Positions 35,324 through 43,654 of a DNA stretch of 64,000 bases are shown in pieces (the stretch's first letter is position 1; the number at the start of each line of letters is the position of its first letter). Both the position numbers and the translations under genes were made by a program. Location of the stretch: assembly GCF_019702945.1 (NCBI RefSeq), contig NZ_AP024749.1:2356001-2420000 (forward strand). The letters are read 5' to 3'. Source of the DNA: Flavobacterium okayamense. Lineage in GTDB: Bacteria; Bacteroidota; Bacteroidia; Flavobacteriales; Flavobacteriaceae. A model generated the notes under the pieces. That model saw only the letters and a list, made by a program, of their open reading frames with translations, searched no databases and had not been told where the DNA came from.

Positions 35324-35916
35324 TAATCGTGAAACTTTTTAACTCCTGCTTGAATCTCAATATCTAAATCATTCTCTAACGGAACAATCGGACACGAATA
35401 TTTGTAATTGTAAGCACAATATGGATTATAGGCTTTATTGAAATTGATAATTACCGTTTTCGTTTTCGGTATTCTCATATCAAGATATCGTCCACCAATA
35501 TACGTTTCGTTTCCATTCGTTTGATCAGAAAAAGGCAAAAACAAATAATCTTTAAATCCTGGTTTTTGAATTAACTCTAAATTTTGATATACATTTAGTT
35601 TGAATGACTTTTCATCAATTTTAAAATGTAATTCACCATATTTCTTATACATTGGCGTTCTCTCAGTTGAAGTTTTCATTTTAAAAACCTTTTCTTTCTT
35701 CGTTCTAATGAAAGTCGCTTCCACAATAAATTTCTCAGAAATCGGATAAAAATCTAAAGCTTCAAAATGTGCTAAATCCTCGTCCATCAAAGGCGAATGT
35801 AACGAATCTTTAAATTCAGTATTTAATTGCTTTTGAAAATCTTCGGCTAATTGTACTTGATTTTCTTGCCCAAATGCAAAAAAGGAAAACAATAAAACAA
35901 ATAGAAATTTATACAT
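35323..35916 (-). CDS. Secreted DUF1684 protein
   Basis: The 197-residue product has a signal peptide (MYKFLFVLLFSFFAFGQ). It carries the DUF1684 pattern: HFEALDFYPISEKFIVEATF, then LFLPFSDQTNGNETYIGGRYLD, and the terminal NFNKAYNPYCAYNYKYSCPI, with three Cys that may form disulfides or bind metal. The function is unknown. It is co-transcribed with the TatD-like gene. Confidence 0.88.
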   Translation of the reverse strand: MYKFLFVLLFSFFAFGQENQVQLAEDFQKQLNTEFKDSLHSPLMDEDLAHFEALDFYPISEKFIVEATFIRTKKEKVFKMKTSTERTPMYKKYGELHFKIDEKSFKLNVYQNLELIQKPGFKDYLFLPFSDQTNGNETYIGGRYLDMRIPKTKTVIINFNKAYNPYCAYNYKYSCPIVPLENDLDIEIQAGVKKFHD

Positions 35917-36061
35917 TTTATTTTTTTAGCAAAAATAAGCTTTTAAAACAATTTAATTTGTTTGTATCTTTATTCAATAAAGAAAACTAAAGATTTAAGT
36001 TTCACTTAACGTTTCATTTCAATTAGCTTTCTTAATTTTGAAATCAAACTAACCAACCTCA

Positions 36062-37291
36062 ATGCTTAAACAAGCTTTTAATAAATACATCGATAATTTT
36101 AGAGGCTTTTCTAGAGAAATTTGGATTCTTACGCTCATTACTTTTATTAATAGAGCCGGAACCATGGTGCTTCCTTTTTTGTCGAAATATTTAAAAGAAG
36201 ACTTAAATTTTGATATTTATCAAGTTACATGGATTTTAACAAGTTTTGGATGTGGTTCCATGTTAGGTTCTTGGCTTGGTGGAAAGTTATCTGATAAAAT
36301 AGGCTTTTATAAAGTCATGATTTTTAGTTTATTCACGAGTGGTTTGATGTTTTTTGGATTACAACACATAACTACTTTCGTTGGATTGTTAGTTGCTATA
36401 TTTTTAATCATGGTTGTTGCCGATATGTTTCGACCAGCTATGTTCGTGTCGCTTGCAGCTTATGCAAAACCTGAAAATAGAACTCGAGCTTTAACCTTAG
36501 TTCGACTTGCCATAAACTTAGGGTTTGCTGCAGGACCTGCACTTGGTGGATTAATCATTATGAATATTGGTTACAAAGGATTATTTTGGGTAGACGGAAC
36601 AACTTGTGTGTTAGCTATTTTAATTTTTTGGTACAAAGTAAAAGAAAAAGAAAAATCTAAATATCAAGACACTAAGCATCCTGGGGAAGTTTTAACTGCA
36701 TCGGTTTTTAGAGATTTACCGTTTTGGATTTTCTTATTCACTTGTTTGATTACTGGAATTATATTTTTCCAATTGTTTACTACACTTCCTCTATATCATA
36801 AAGATCAATTTGATATGACTGAGTTGAAAACTGGTCTTCTTTTAACTTTTAATGGTATTTTAATCTTTATAATGGAAATGCCTTTGGTCAGTTTCATTGA
36901 AAAAAAAGGTTTCAATAAAGTAAAAGTAGTTGCGTTAGGAACATTAATCATGTCGGTTTGTATGTATATGCTATTACTTAATCGATGGGAAATAATATTA
37001 TGGATAATGATGTTTTTTATGACTTTTGGAGAAATGCTTGCCTTCCCTTTTTCGAATTCGCTTGCTATGAGCCGAGCGCCTAAAGGACACGAAGGTCGCT
37101 ATATGGCCATTTTTACAATGAGCTATAGTTTTGCGCATATACTTTCACCTCAATTAGGATTAGGAATAGTTGCTTACTACAAAAGTTACCAACATAACTG
37201 GTTCTTTATGGGAACATTAGGAGTGATTGGTTCACTTCTCGCTTATTGGGTTTTTCTTCTAATTAAAAAGGAAAACTTAAAAAATAGTTAA
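36062..37291 (+). CDS. MFS transporter
   Basis: The 409-residue product has twelve predicted helices. The MFS signature after helix 2 is GSWLGGKLSDKIGFYKVM, and RTRALTLVRLAINLGFAAGP appears around helix 5. It most resembles multidrug-type (DHA1) exporters, but the substrate is not known. A TAATTTTG box at 36033-36040 is a plausible promoter. The 3' end of the gene overlaps the operator array in front of blaI. Confidence 0.88.
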   Translation: MLKQAFNKYIDNFRGFSREIWILTLITFINRAGTMVLPFLSKYLKEDLNFDIYQVTWILTSFGCGSMLGSWLGGKLSDKIGFYKVMIFSLFTSGLMFFGLQHITTFVGLLVAIFLIMVVADMFRPAMFVSLAAYAKPENRTRALTLVRLAINLGFAAGPALGGLIIMNIGYKGLFWVDGTTCVLAILIFWYKVKEKEKSKYQDTKHPGEVLTASVFRDLPFWIFLFTCLITGIIFFQLFTTLPLYHKDQFDMTELKTGLLLTFNGILIFIMEMPLVSFIEKKGFNKVKVVALGTLIMSVCMYMLLLNRWEIILWIMMFFMTFGEMLAFPFSNSLAMSRAPKGHEGRYMAIFTMSYSFAHILSPQLGLGIVAYYKSYQHNWFFMGTLGVIGSLLAYWVFLLIKKENLKNS

Positions 37292-37329
37292 ATAACTATT
37301 TTTATAGTTGCATAACTAAAAATATAGTT
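37282..37329. promoter_or_regulatory. Phased operator array of the blaI-like repressor
   Basis: Five half-sites alternate along the DNA at about 10-base steps: TAGTT (37285-37289), AACTA (37294), TAGTT (37305), AACTA (37314) and TAGTT (37325-37329). They form overlapping perfect dyads: AAATAGTTA-AA-TAACTATTT (37282-37301), AACTAT-N4-ATAGTT (37294-37309) and AACTA-N6-TAGTT (37314-37329). The last dyad lies between the -33-like TTG and the -7 box TAAGTTTG. Confidence 0.65.
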
Positions 37330-37330
37330 G

Positions 37331-37338
37331 TAAGTTTG
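37331..37338 (+). promoter_or_regulatory. -7 box of the blaI-blaR1-like operon
   Basis: TAAGTTTG fits TAnnTTTG, 29 bases before the blaI ATG. The TTG at 37308-37310 is in the -33 position. Confidence 0.6.
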
Positions 37339-37367
37339 GTTTATCAATCAAATAAACAATTATAAAA

Positions 37368-37727
37368 ATGCAAAAGCTAACCAACAAAGAAGAAGAAATA
37401 ATGCACATTTTATGGACGCTTAAAAAAGCTTTCGTAAAAGATGTTTTAGCTGAAATTACAGAAGAAAAGCCTCACTACAATACACTTTCTACTATTATTC
37501 GAAATTTAGAAGACAAAGGTTATGTTAGTCATACTGCATATGGAAATACTCATCAATATTTTCCAATAATAAGTAAAGAAGACTATCGTAAAACTTTTAT
37601 GAATACGGCAATTTCGAATTACTTTAATAATTCGTATAAAAATTTAGTTTCATTTTTTGCAGAAGAAGAAAAAATTTCGGCAGATGAACTACGTGAAATT
37701 TTAGATATAATCGAAAAGAAAAAGTAA
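37368..37727 (+). CDS. BlaI/MecI-family repressor
   Basis: The 119-residue product has a winged helix (KLTNKEEEIMHILWTLKKAF, NTLSTIIRNLEDKGYVSH) and a dimerisation tail cleaved in the family by the partner protease. It is the first gene of an operon with an M56 peptidase one base after its stop. It very likely binds the dyads at 37282-37329, repressing itself and its partner. Confidence 0.93.
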   Translation: MQKLTNKEEEIMHILWTLKKAFVKDVLAEITEEKPHYNTLSTIIRNLEDKGYVSHTAYGNTHQYFPIISKEDYRKTFMNTAISNYFNNSYKNLVSFFAEEEKISADELREILDIIEKKK

Positions 37728-37728
37728 T

Positions 37729-39705
37729 ATGGAAAATCTACTATTTTACTTCTTAAAAGTTAATATAATCCTGGTTTTATTCTATGGAGTATATTATTTG
37801 CTATTACGTAAAGAAACTTTTTTTCAAGCAAATAGAATGTTTTTATTAGGAGGAATTGTTTCAGCTTTTATTATTCCGCTTCTTTCCTATTCTAAAATAG
37901 TATTTATTGAACCTGTTGAACTAAACTATGATGATTTATTAGCAAATGCAACCTATTCGGAAGAGTTTGTTCCAATAGTTGAGCCTTCATCTTTTGACTG
38001 GAATTACTTTGTAATCGTTTTATATAGTTTAATTGTGACTATTTTACTTGCGAAATTAACTTTAGAGCTTTATTCTTTTTTCAACGCAATTAAGTCGGGA
38101 AATAAGAATAAGGTTAATAAAATAGTTCTAGTTGAAACCACTCAATTTGAAAGTCCATTTTCATTTTTTAATTATTTAGTATACAACAAAGCGGCATTTA
38201 CCGATGAAGAATTAGAATTTATATTAACGCACGAAAATGTACATATAAAGCAATTTCACTCGTTAGACGTATTAGTTGGTAAATTAGTTTCATTAGTTCT
38301 TTGGATAAATCCTATCGCTTGGCTGTACAGAAAAGCTATGCTTCAAAATTTAGAGTTTATTGCCGATGCTGAAACCACAAAAGAATTACAAAATTCATAC
38401 GGCTATCAAAAAACTTTACTGAAAGCTGTAAATAATCATAATCAATTATCAATCACAAATCAATTTTATCAATCATTAATCAAAAAACGAATCGTTATGT
38501 TAAACACAAACCCTTCAAACAAAAGAAATGTATGGAAGTATTCGGTAGTTCTTCCAATGTTAGTAGCTTTCTTTTTACTGTATCAAGTAAAAACAATTGC
38601 ACAAGTGAAAGAGACAAAGGTAATTACGGAAATACAGGATGTTAATCGAGTTGAATTTATTATAGACAAAAACACAACCGATAGCCAAATTAAAGAGGAA
38701 ACTGATTTATTAAAGAAAGAGCACGATGTTACGGTAAAAGTTTCTAAAATAAAAAGAAACTCAAAAAATGAAATTAAAGCTCTTGAAATTAAATTTAAAG
38801 ACAAAGATGGAAAAACTGGAAAAATGTCGGCAAATGGTGACGATCCAATTCAGCCTATCGTTTTTTACAAAGAAATAGATACAAATGGAAAAGTAAATAT
38901 TGGTTTTGGACATCCAAACAACAACGTAATTTCAACTTTTTCAGAATCGATGACTTGGAATAGCAATTCGCCAGAAATTGAGACCATTGAAATTAAAAAA
39001 ACAGAAAATGGTAAAAACGTTTATATAATTAATGGAGAAGAATACTCTGATAAAGATCTAAAAGATAAAATGGTAACTGTTGATGGATTTATTGATGAAA
39101 GTGAAGATGCAGAAACTAAAAAAAGAATTATAGTTTTTAATGGTGATTCAAAAATTACTACTAAAGAACCAAAAACAATGATATTTTTAGATGAAAAAGA
39201 AATCTCTGAAGACGAGATGAATGCTTTGGATACTAAAATTATTAAAACTGTTAATGTTATTAAAAACGGTGATAATGACGAAATCAAAATCATTACTAAA
39301 AACTCAAATGGAATTCCTGAAGATACCGAAATCTATATTAATGGCGTTAAATCTACAAAAGCTGATTTGGACGCAATAGAGAAAGAACATATTGAAATGG
39401 TCAATATCAAAAAATTAAATGATCAAAATGTAATTGAGATCAAAGCCACCAAGGAAAAGATATATGATCAAAAAATGCCTAGGGAAATTGAAAAAATAGT
39501 TTCTAATCAATTAATTGAAATGAAGGAAACTAAGCTCGATTTAGAAAAAAGAAAAGCTGAGCTTGAAAAGCGCAAAGAAGAAATGGAAAAGAGAAAAGCT
39601 GAAATGAATGAACGAAAAATTGAAATGGAGAAAATGAAAGCCGAACTTGCAAAAACTAGAGCGGAGTTAGAAAAGCTTAAAGAAGAATTAAAGAAAAAGA
39701 AATAA
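37729..39705 (+). CDS. M56-family (BlaR1-like) membrane metallopeptidase with long C-terminal region
   Basis: The 658-residue product has N-terminal membrane helices (about 5-26, 36-56, 92-116, 268-288) and a zinc-protease site THENVHIKQFHSLD (HENVH = HExxH, His168/Glu169/His172). The signal-receiving region after residue 290 is not a penicillin-binding domain. It is beta-rich with recurrent blocks (KTVNVIKNGDND, INGEEYSDKDL, INGVKSTKADL) and ends in a highly charged coiled coil (about 600-658, KRKAELEKRKEEMEKRK). The signal sensed is unknown and not obviously a beta-lactam. Confidence 0.9.
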   Translation: MENLLFYFLKVNIILVLFYGVYYLLLRKETFFQANRMFLLGGIVSAFIIPLLSYSKIVFIEPVELNYDDLLANATYSEEFVPIVEPSSFDWNYFVIVLYSLIVTILLAKLTLELYSFFNAIKSGNKNKVNKIVLVETTQFESPFSFFNYLVYNKAAFTDEELEFILTHENVHIKQFHSLDVLVGKLVSLVLWINPIAWLYRKAMLQNLEFIADAETTKELQNSYGYQKTLLKAVNNHNQLSITNQFYQSLIKKRIVMLNTNPSNKRNVWKYSVVLPMLVAFFLLYQVKTIAQVKETKVITEIQDVNRVEFIIDKNTTDSQIKEETDLLKKEHDVTVKVSKIKRNSKNEIKALEIKFKDKDGKTGKMSANGDDPIQPIVFYKEIDTNGKVNIGFGHPNNNVISTFSESMTWNSNSPEIETIEIKKTENGKNVYIINGEEYSDKDLKDKMVTVDGFIDESEDAETKKRIIVFNGDSKITTKEPKTMIFLDEKEISEDEMNALDTKIIKTVNVIKNGDNDEIKIITKNSNGIPEDTEIYINGVKSTKADLDAIEKEHIEMVNIKKLNDQNVIEIKATKEKIYDQKMPREIEKIVSNQLIEMKETKLDLEKRKAELEKRKEEMEKRKAEMNERKIEMEKMKAELAKTRAELEKLKEELKKKK

Positions 39706-39708
39706 AAC

Positions 39709-39746
39709 AATAAATCCCGAATTTAGATTCGGGATTTATTTTTTCT
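39709..39746 (+). terminator. Terminator after blaR1-like gene
   Basis: The 14-bp arms AATAAATCCCGAAT / ATTCGGGATTTATT have a four-base loop and a following T run. Confidence 0.85.
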
Positions 39747-39766
39747 ACATTTGCCAAAAAAAGAAA

Positions 39767-39910
39767 ATGTATAAATTTTTAGCTCAACTAAACAAAGTCT
39801 TGTTACCTAGCTATTCTAAAAAACGATTGGATTTATCTAAAGCAACAAAATTTCAAAAAGCAATAATCGCTTGGCGTTACTTTGTTACAACAAGGTCGTT
39901 AGATAATTAA
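39767..39910 (+). CDS. Very short conserved basic protein (47 residues)
   Basis: Translation from the ATG at 39767 gives MYKFLAQLNKVLLPSYSKKR followed by LDLSKATKFQKAIIAWRYFV and TTRSLDN. The sequence is basic and helical, with a pattern (LNK..LPS.SK..LDLSKA.K.Q.AIIAWRY.VT) that I recall from short flavobacterial proteins. Its role is unknown. Its stop overlaps the end of rpsU on the other strand by four bases. Confidence 0.6.
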   Translation: MYKFLAQLNKVLLPSYSKKRLDLSKATKFQKAIIAWRYFVTTRSLDN

Positions 39911-40101
39911 TCTTGCGTTTCGTCTTTTAAATGTTGTATGTATTTAGCTTTTGAAACCTCTTCTCTTCTAGCAACCGATTTTTTTGTGAAATGTTGATTT
40001 TCTCTCAATTGCTGTACTTGTTTCACTTTTCTTACTTTGTTTTTGAACTTTTTTAAAGCTCTTTCAATATTTTCTCCAGATTTTACTTCTACTATTAGCA
40101 T
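39907..40101 (-). CDS. rpsU: 30S ribosomal protein bS21
   Basis: The 64-residue basic product (MLIVEVKSGENIERALKKFK, then RKVKQVQQLRENQHFTKKSV) is of the normal Bacteroidota length. bS21 sits near the 3' end of 16S rRNA, where it is known to help hide the anti-Shine-Dalgarno in this phylum. The leader directly before the ATG is GATATAAAAAAAATATTTT with no visible Shine-Dalgarno. A small hairpin (AGCAATATGCT) lies just upstream of it. Confidence 0.96.
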   Translation of the reverse strand: MLIVEVKSGENIERALKKFKNKVRKVKQVQQLRENQHFTKKSVARREEVSKAKYIQHLKDETQD

Positions 40102-40514
40102 AAAATATTTTTTTTATATCAGCATATTGCTGAAGCGATTAATAAATATGTCAATTTAACTTTACCATTTTCTAAATGTTTAATGCATGTACTAAACTTT
40201 TATCAAATTTACATTTGACAAAACCATATTGATGCTGAGAAATTACATTCTCAAAATCAAATCAAATAAACTGCTTTAAAACACAGATGCTTTTATTTCA
40301 GAATAGATAAAAAGCGAATAGGTTAGATAAAAATATTAGGAAGGAATTAAGCTGTAAAGAAAAATACCGATAAATAATAAACTGACTAACTTTTGCAAAG
40401 ATACAAATTTTAAACGGGAAAAGCTAATTGAATATAATTTGCATTTAAAACTTATTGATTTTCAAAACAATACTAAATATAAACCATTTTTTTACTGCTT
40501 TTTTCAAATTAGTG
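40102..40514. other. Intergenic region upstream of rpsU
   Basis: There is no gene in these 413 bases. A minus-strand TAAATTTG at 40204-40211 is a candidate rpsU -7 box, giving a leader of about 100 bases. The remainder is AT-rich with no convincing reading frame or RNA fold that I can identify. Confidence 0.5.
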
Positions 40515-40545
40515 TTTGTGTATTACGCAATTCTTCATATATTTG
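40515..40545 (+). promoter_or_regulatory. Promoter of tRNA-Arg
   Basis: TTTG at 40515-40518 and TATATTTG at 40538-40545 are spaced exactly 19 bases, a perfect Bacteroidota promoter, 36 bases before the tRNA. Confidence 0.8.
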
Positions 40546-40581
40546 CACCCGCAAACAAGGTAATAATTCCTGAATGCAAAC

Positions 40582-40655
40582 GGCCTCGTGGCGCAACTGA
40601 ATAGCGCATCTGATTACGGCTCAGAAGGTTACAGGTTTGAATCCTGTCGAGGTCA
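40582..40655 (+). tRNA. tRNA-Arg (anticodon ACG)
   Basis: It is a 74-base cloverleaf. The acceptor GGCCTCG pairs with CGAGGTC (one G-U pair), the D arm carries GGCGCAACTGAATAGCGC, the anticodon arm is TCTGA-TTACGGC-TCAGA with ACG in the wobble frame, and the T arm is ACAGGTTTGAATCCTGT. The discriminator is A and CCA is not encoded. ACG reads CGN Arg codons after A34 deamination. Confidence 0.95.
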
Positions 40656-40661
40656 CACATG

Positions 40662-40704
40662 AATCCCTAACGTCTTATATATCAAGATTTTAGGGATTTT
40701 TTCT
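40662..40704 (+). terminator. Terminator after tRNA-Arg
   Basis: AATCCCTA and TAGGGATT form a perfect 8-bp stem followed by a T run. Just beyond it, GTGCCAA occurs twice 11 bases apart (40714, 40725), which could be integrase arm sites of a former insertion. Confidence 0.7.
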
Positions 40705-40873
40705 TTCATTTTTGTGCCAAGCGTGTGCCAAAATCTAATTTTTTTCTAAGTTAATTTTAATTTTTTAGATTACAAAAACTCCTACTCTTTTCTTCTTCAA
40801 TTCGCGGAAATCATCTCAATATGTTACAAATATTTAGTAGATTTGAGAAAATTAATTGACCTACATTTAAACA

Positions 40874-41638
40874 ATGATTGAAAAATTATTATTAGTTGTA
40901 ATATTATCATTTTTGATTTCTTGTAACCATAAAGATTCAAAAAAAGTAATAATTGAAAATGAAAAGAAAATTGTATTATCACATAATGATTTAGAAATCA
41001 AATACGATTTAAAAGATTCAAATAATGATACATTAATTGAAGTTGAAATTGGAGAAATTAATTTACCAAGTGGTAAAATTATTGTTGGTGATCCTTTTTT
41101 TACATTTTCAGTAAAACCTTTAACAAAAACTGTTGCACCAGGTAAATATCCCGTAAAAATCTACCTTAGAAAAATTAATACTAATCATTATCGCATAGCA
41201 TTTAGCAAAATAAAATTTAAAGAAGAAAAAGCCAATAATTGGTCTCTAGCAATTTCTGACGATATGAATTTACAAGAATTGAACAATTTGAAAGAAGATG
41301 AATATTTTGGATTTCTTGTGGATTCTGGGCTTGGATGTTTTTTGGACTCATTAACAAATGAAATTTATAATAAAAAACTAGATGAGTTTGAAAAGAAAAA
41401 AGGGTTTAACTATTATAATAATATTCTTGCAAAGGAATTTAAAGAATATTCTGCAAGTAATAAGTATTCAAGTGAAATTGGTGATTGGAACAATCATATT
41501 GTAGATAAAACTAAGAATTTAAACATTATTATGTTTCAATCTGGTTGGGGAGATGGTTATTATCCGACCTATTGGGGATATAATAATAAAAATGAAATTG
41601 TAGAATTAACTATAGATTTCATGCTTAATTTTGAATAA
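40874..41638 (+). CDS. Hypothetical lipoprotein with DUF4241-like C-terminal region
   Basis: The 254-residue product has a lipobox (LSFLISC, Cys17). LPSGKIIVGDPF near residue 67 and the ending FQSGWGDGYYPTYWGYNNKNEIVEL (split as FQSGWGDGYYPTYWG and YNNKNEIVEL) resemble DUF4241-type proteins, which occur among immunity genes for polymorphic toxins. The family call is from memory. It is the first gene of a run of six small genes after tRNA-Arg. Confidence 0.65.
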   Translation: MIEKLLLVVILSFLISCNHKDSKKVIIENEKKIVLSHNDLEIKYDLKDSNNDTLIEVEIGEINLPSGKIIVGDPFFTFSVKPLTKTVAPGKYPVKIYLRKINTNHYRIAFSKIKFKEEKANNWSLAISDDMNLQELNNLKEDEYFGFLVDSGLGCFLDSLTNEIYNKKLDEFEKKKGFNYYNNILAKEFKEYSASNKYSSEIGDWNNHIVDKTKNLNIIMFQSGWGDGYYPTYWGYNNKNEIVELTIDFMLNFE

Positions 41639-41649
41639 TATTTCTAAAA

Positions 41650-42144
41650 ATGAAACATCTCAAAATATTTATATTAATAATTTGTTTTACAACTTTTTCT
41701 TATTCTCAAGAAAAAACTATGTATAAAGAAGAATATAAAGATCTTACAATAAGATGTGCTCTTATTGCAAATTCGATTATAAATAAAAATGAGCAATCCA
41801 ATATTAAAGAATGGTTTGAAGGGGAAAACTTAAAAGATAAGAAAAAGGAATTCAATAAATTTGAGAAGTACATTGATCAATCATCTCTCGATATAACATA
41901 TTATGTTCAAATGATTCATAACGAAGATATAATTTATATTATTAGCTTTTACGATAAGAATTCTTCCGAAGATTTTGGAATCATCTATTTTAAATTTGAT
42001 GACAACAGCAACAATCTAGTTGACGATTTAAAATGCATTGATAAGAGTATCGTTGATAAAAATAAGGAAGAAAATAAAATCGATTCCTTTCAAAATATTC
42101 CTCCACCTCCACCACCATCTCCGTCAATGTTTAAAGTTGATTAA
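41650..42144 (+). CDS. Secreted hypothetical protein with polyproline tail
   Basis: The 164-residue product has a signal peptide (LKIFILIICFTTFSYSQ), a helical/beta core and the unusual C-terminal stretch IPPPPPPSPSMFKVD. No family is recognised. It lies 11 bases after the preceding lipoprotein and eight before the SUKH gene, so it is probably in the same transcript. Confidence 0.6.
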   Translation: MKHLKIFILIICFTTFSYSQEKTMYKEEYKDLTIRCALIANSIINKNEQSNIKEWFEGENLKDKKKEFNKFEKYIDQSSLDITYYVQMIHNEDIIYIISFYDKNSSEDFGIIYFKFDDNSNNLVDDLKCIDKSIVDKNKEENKIDSFQNIPPPPPPSPSMFKVD

Positions 42145-42152
42145 TTAAAATT

Positions 42153-42704
42153 ATGCAAAAAGAAATTTTTGAATATGTAGACAAATCTCTTTTAAGTTTA
42201 AAAGACGCTAGTTTAATGTTTATCCCACATTCGGATATGCCAATTGAAATGATTGACGAGAATGTTATTAAAAAAAATGATTGGATTCCATGGAAAGCAA
42301 TACCAAGTAAAGTAACTGATGATGATATAACCGGCTTGGAAAATAAAATAAATTTAAAGTACCCAGAATTATATAAAGATTTTCTGAAATACAAACATTT
42401 CTATGATTTAGAAAACATTAATGATATTATTTTTTTTAAACATTGTGTAAGAGATTGGAAATGTGATCTTTTAGAAAATTATTTTGAGTATTGGGAACCT
42501 GATGAAATAATAAAAAAAGGATTTATTCCATTTGCAAATTACAGTGACTGGGGTGTTGTTTGTTTTGATACAAATCGGATGAATAATAATGATTGTCCAA
42601 TTATTATGTTTGACCATGAAAACTTTTATAATGAAGAAGTATATTTTGAAGAATTGTATTCAAGTTTCGAAGTAATGGCAATTGAATTAGTAAATGGAAT
42701 TTAA
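42153..42704 (+). CDS. SMI1/KNR4 (SUKH) family protein, putative immunity protein
   Basis: The 183-residue product carries the SUKH motif: VTDDDITGLENKINLKYPEL, then YKDFLKYKHFYDL, and FIPFANYSDWGVVCFDTN near the middle, with a terminal FEELYSSFEVMAIELV. Bacterial SUKH proteins usually neutralise nuclease-type toxins of neighbouring or rival cells. No toxin gene is seen in the cluster, so it may be an orphan immunity gene. Confidence 0.82.
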   Translation: MQKEIFEYVDKSLLSLKDASLMFIPHSDMPIEMIDENVIKKNDWIPWKAIPSKVTDDDITGLENKINLKYPELYKDFLKYKHFYDLENINDIIFFKHCVRDWKCDLLENYFEYWEPDEIIKKGFIPFANYSDWGVVCFDTNRMNNNDCPIIMFDHENFYNEEVYFEELYSSFEVMAIELVNGI

Positions 42705-42709
42705 TATTT

Positions 42710-43312
42710 ATGTTAAGTAAAATAAAAACTATCATAAAAAACTTAAGTGGTTTCTGTAAAATTGAAAATAATACTAAAAGTAGTATTTATTTCCATGAAG
42801 ATTTTTTTAGTCAAGTTGAATTTTGTCCTTATGAAAATTTAGAATATTTAAGAGCCGAAAATTTTAAAATCAAAGAATTTTCTGAAGAGTATTCTGATGG
42901 TAATGGATTATTTACAAGTGTTTATGTTAGAGAAGAAAATATTCCAAAATTAATTTATGAAAAACAAATACTTAGTTCTGAACTTGAACTTTTTTTAATA
43001 GATTTAGGATTGTTTAAAATTGAAAATGTTTTCACTGGTTATGGCTCTCACAAAGAAAAATGTAAAAATACTGTTGCATACAAATTTGAAAGAATTGAAA
43101 TATTTGTCACTTCAAAAAATGATTATGTAAATGATTTTTTTATTACAGGAAACAGATTTCAAAACGATGATGTAATAAAAAATAAACTTGAAGATATTTT
43201 ATTCAAAATTGGTATAAAATATAATTTAGTTTTAAATGATTGGGACATTACAGAAGTAATTAATCTGAGTGATAAACACGAGATTAAGAAATATATAAAT
43301 GAAGAGTTTTAG
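42710..43312 (+). CDS. Hypothetical cytosolic protein
   Basis: The 200-residue product has no signal peptide (MLSKIKTIIKNLSGFCKI). Its alpha/beta pattern with LRAENFKIKEF, YGSHKEKCKNTVAYKF and VLNDWDITEVINL is like immunity-type proteins, but I recognise no family. It starts five bases after the SUKH gene. Confidence 0.55.
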   Translation: MLSKIKTIIKNLSGFCKIENNTKSSIYFHEDFFSQVEFCPYENLEYLRAENFKIKEFSEEYSDGNGLFTSVYVREENIPKLIYEKQILSSELELFLIDLGLFKIENVFTGYGSHKEKCKNTVAYKFERIEIFVTSKNDYVNDFFITGNRFQNDDVIKNKLEDILFKIGIKYNLVLNDWDITEVINLSDKHEIKKYINEEF

Positions 43313-43326
43313 AATTAAAAAATAAA

Positions 43327-43635
43327 ATGGATTTTATAGCTGAACTTAAATATAAAACAAGTGAAGATGGTGGAAGAAAAACTCCAGCATTTTCTGGTTA
43401 TCGTCCACAGCTTAAATTTGTTTTTACAGATTTACAGTCTTCAGGTTCACAATTTTTTATAGACAAAAATATTGTGAAACCAGGTGAAACAGTTATAGCC
43501 CAAATAAAAATTACATCTCCTCAATTTTACACAAATCAATTAGAAACTGAAATGGAATTTGAATTTAGGGAAGGTGAAATAATTATTGGTACAGGAAAAA
43601 TAATTGAAATTATTAATAAGACGTTAGAAAAATAA
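43327..43635 (+). CDS. Stand-alone EF-Tu domain III-like protein
   Basis: The 102-residue product begins MDFIAELKYKTSEDGGRKTP and continues AFSGYRPQLKFVF and IVKPGETVIAQIKI, the hallmarks of the third beta-barrel domain of elongation factor Tu (FxAELYxLxxEEGGRxTPFxxGYRPQFY). The GTPase and second domains are absent. EF-Tu is a common partner or target of contact-dependent toxins, so a decoy or immunity role is possible; that is inference. Confidence 0.78.
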   Translation: MDFIAELKYKTSEDGGRKTPAFSGYRPQLKFVFTDLQSSGSQFFIDKNIVKPGETVIAQIKITSPQFYTNQLETEMEFEFREGEIIIGTGKIIEIINKTLEK

Positions 43636-43654
43636 ACTTGATAACCTACAAAAA

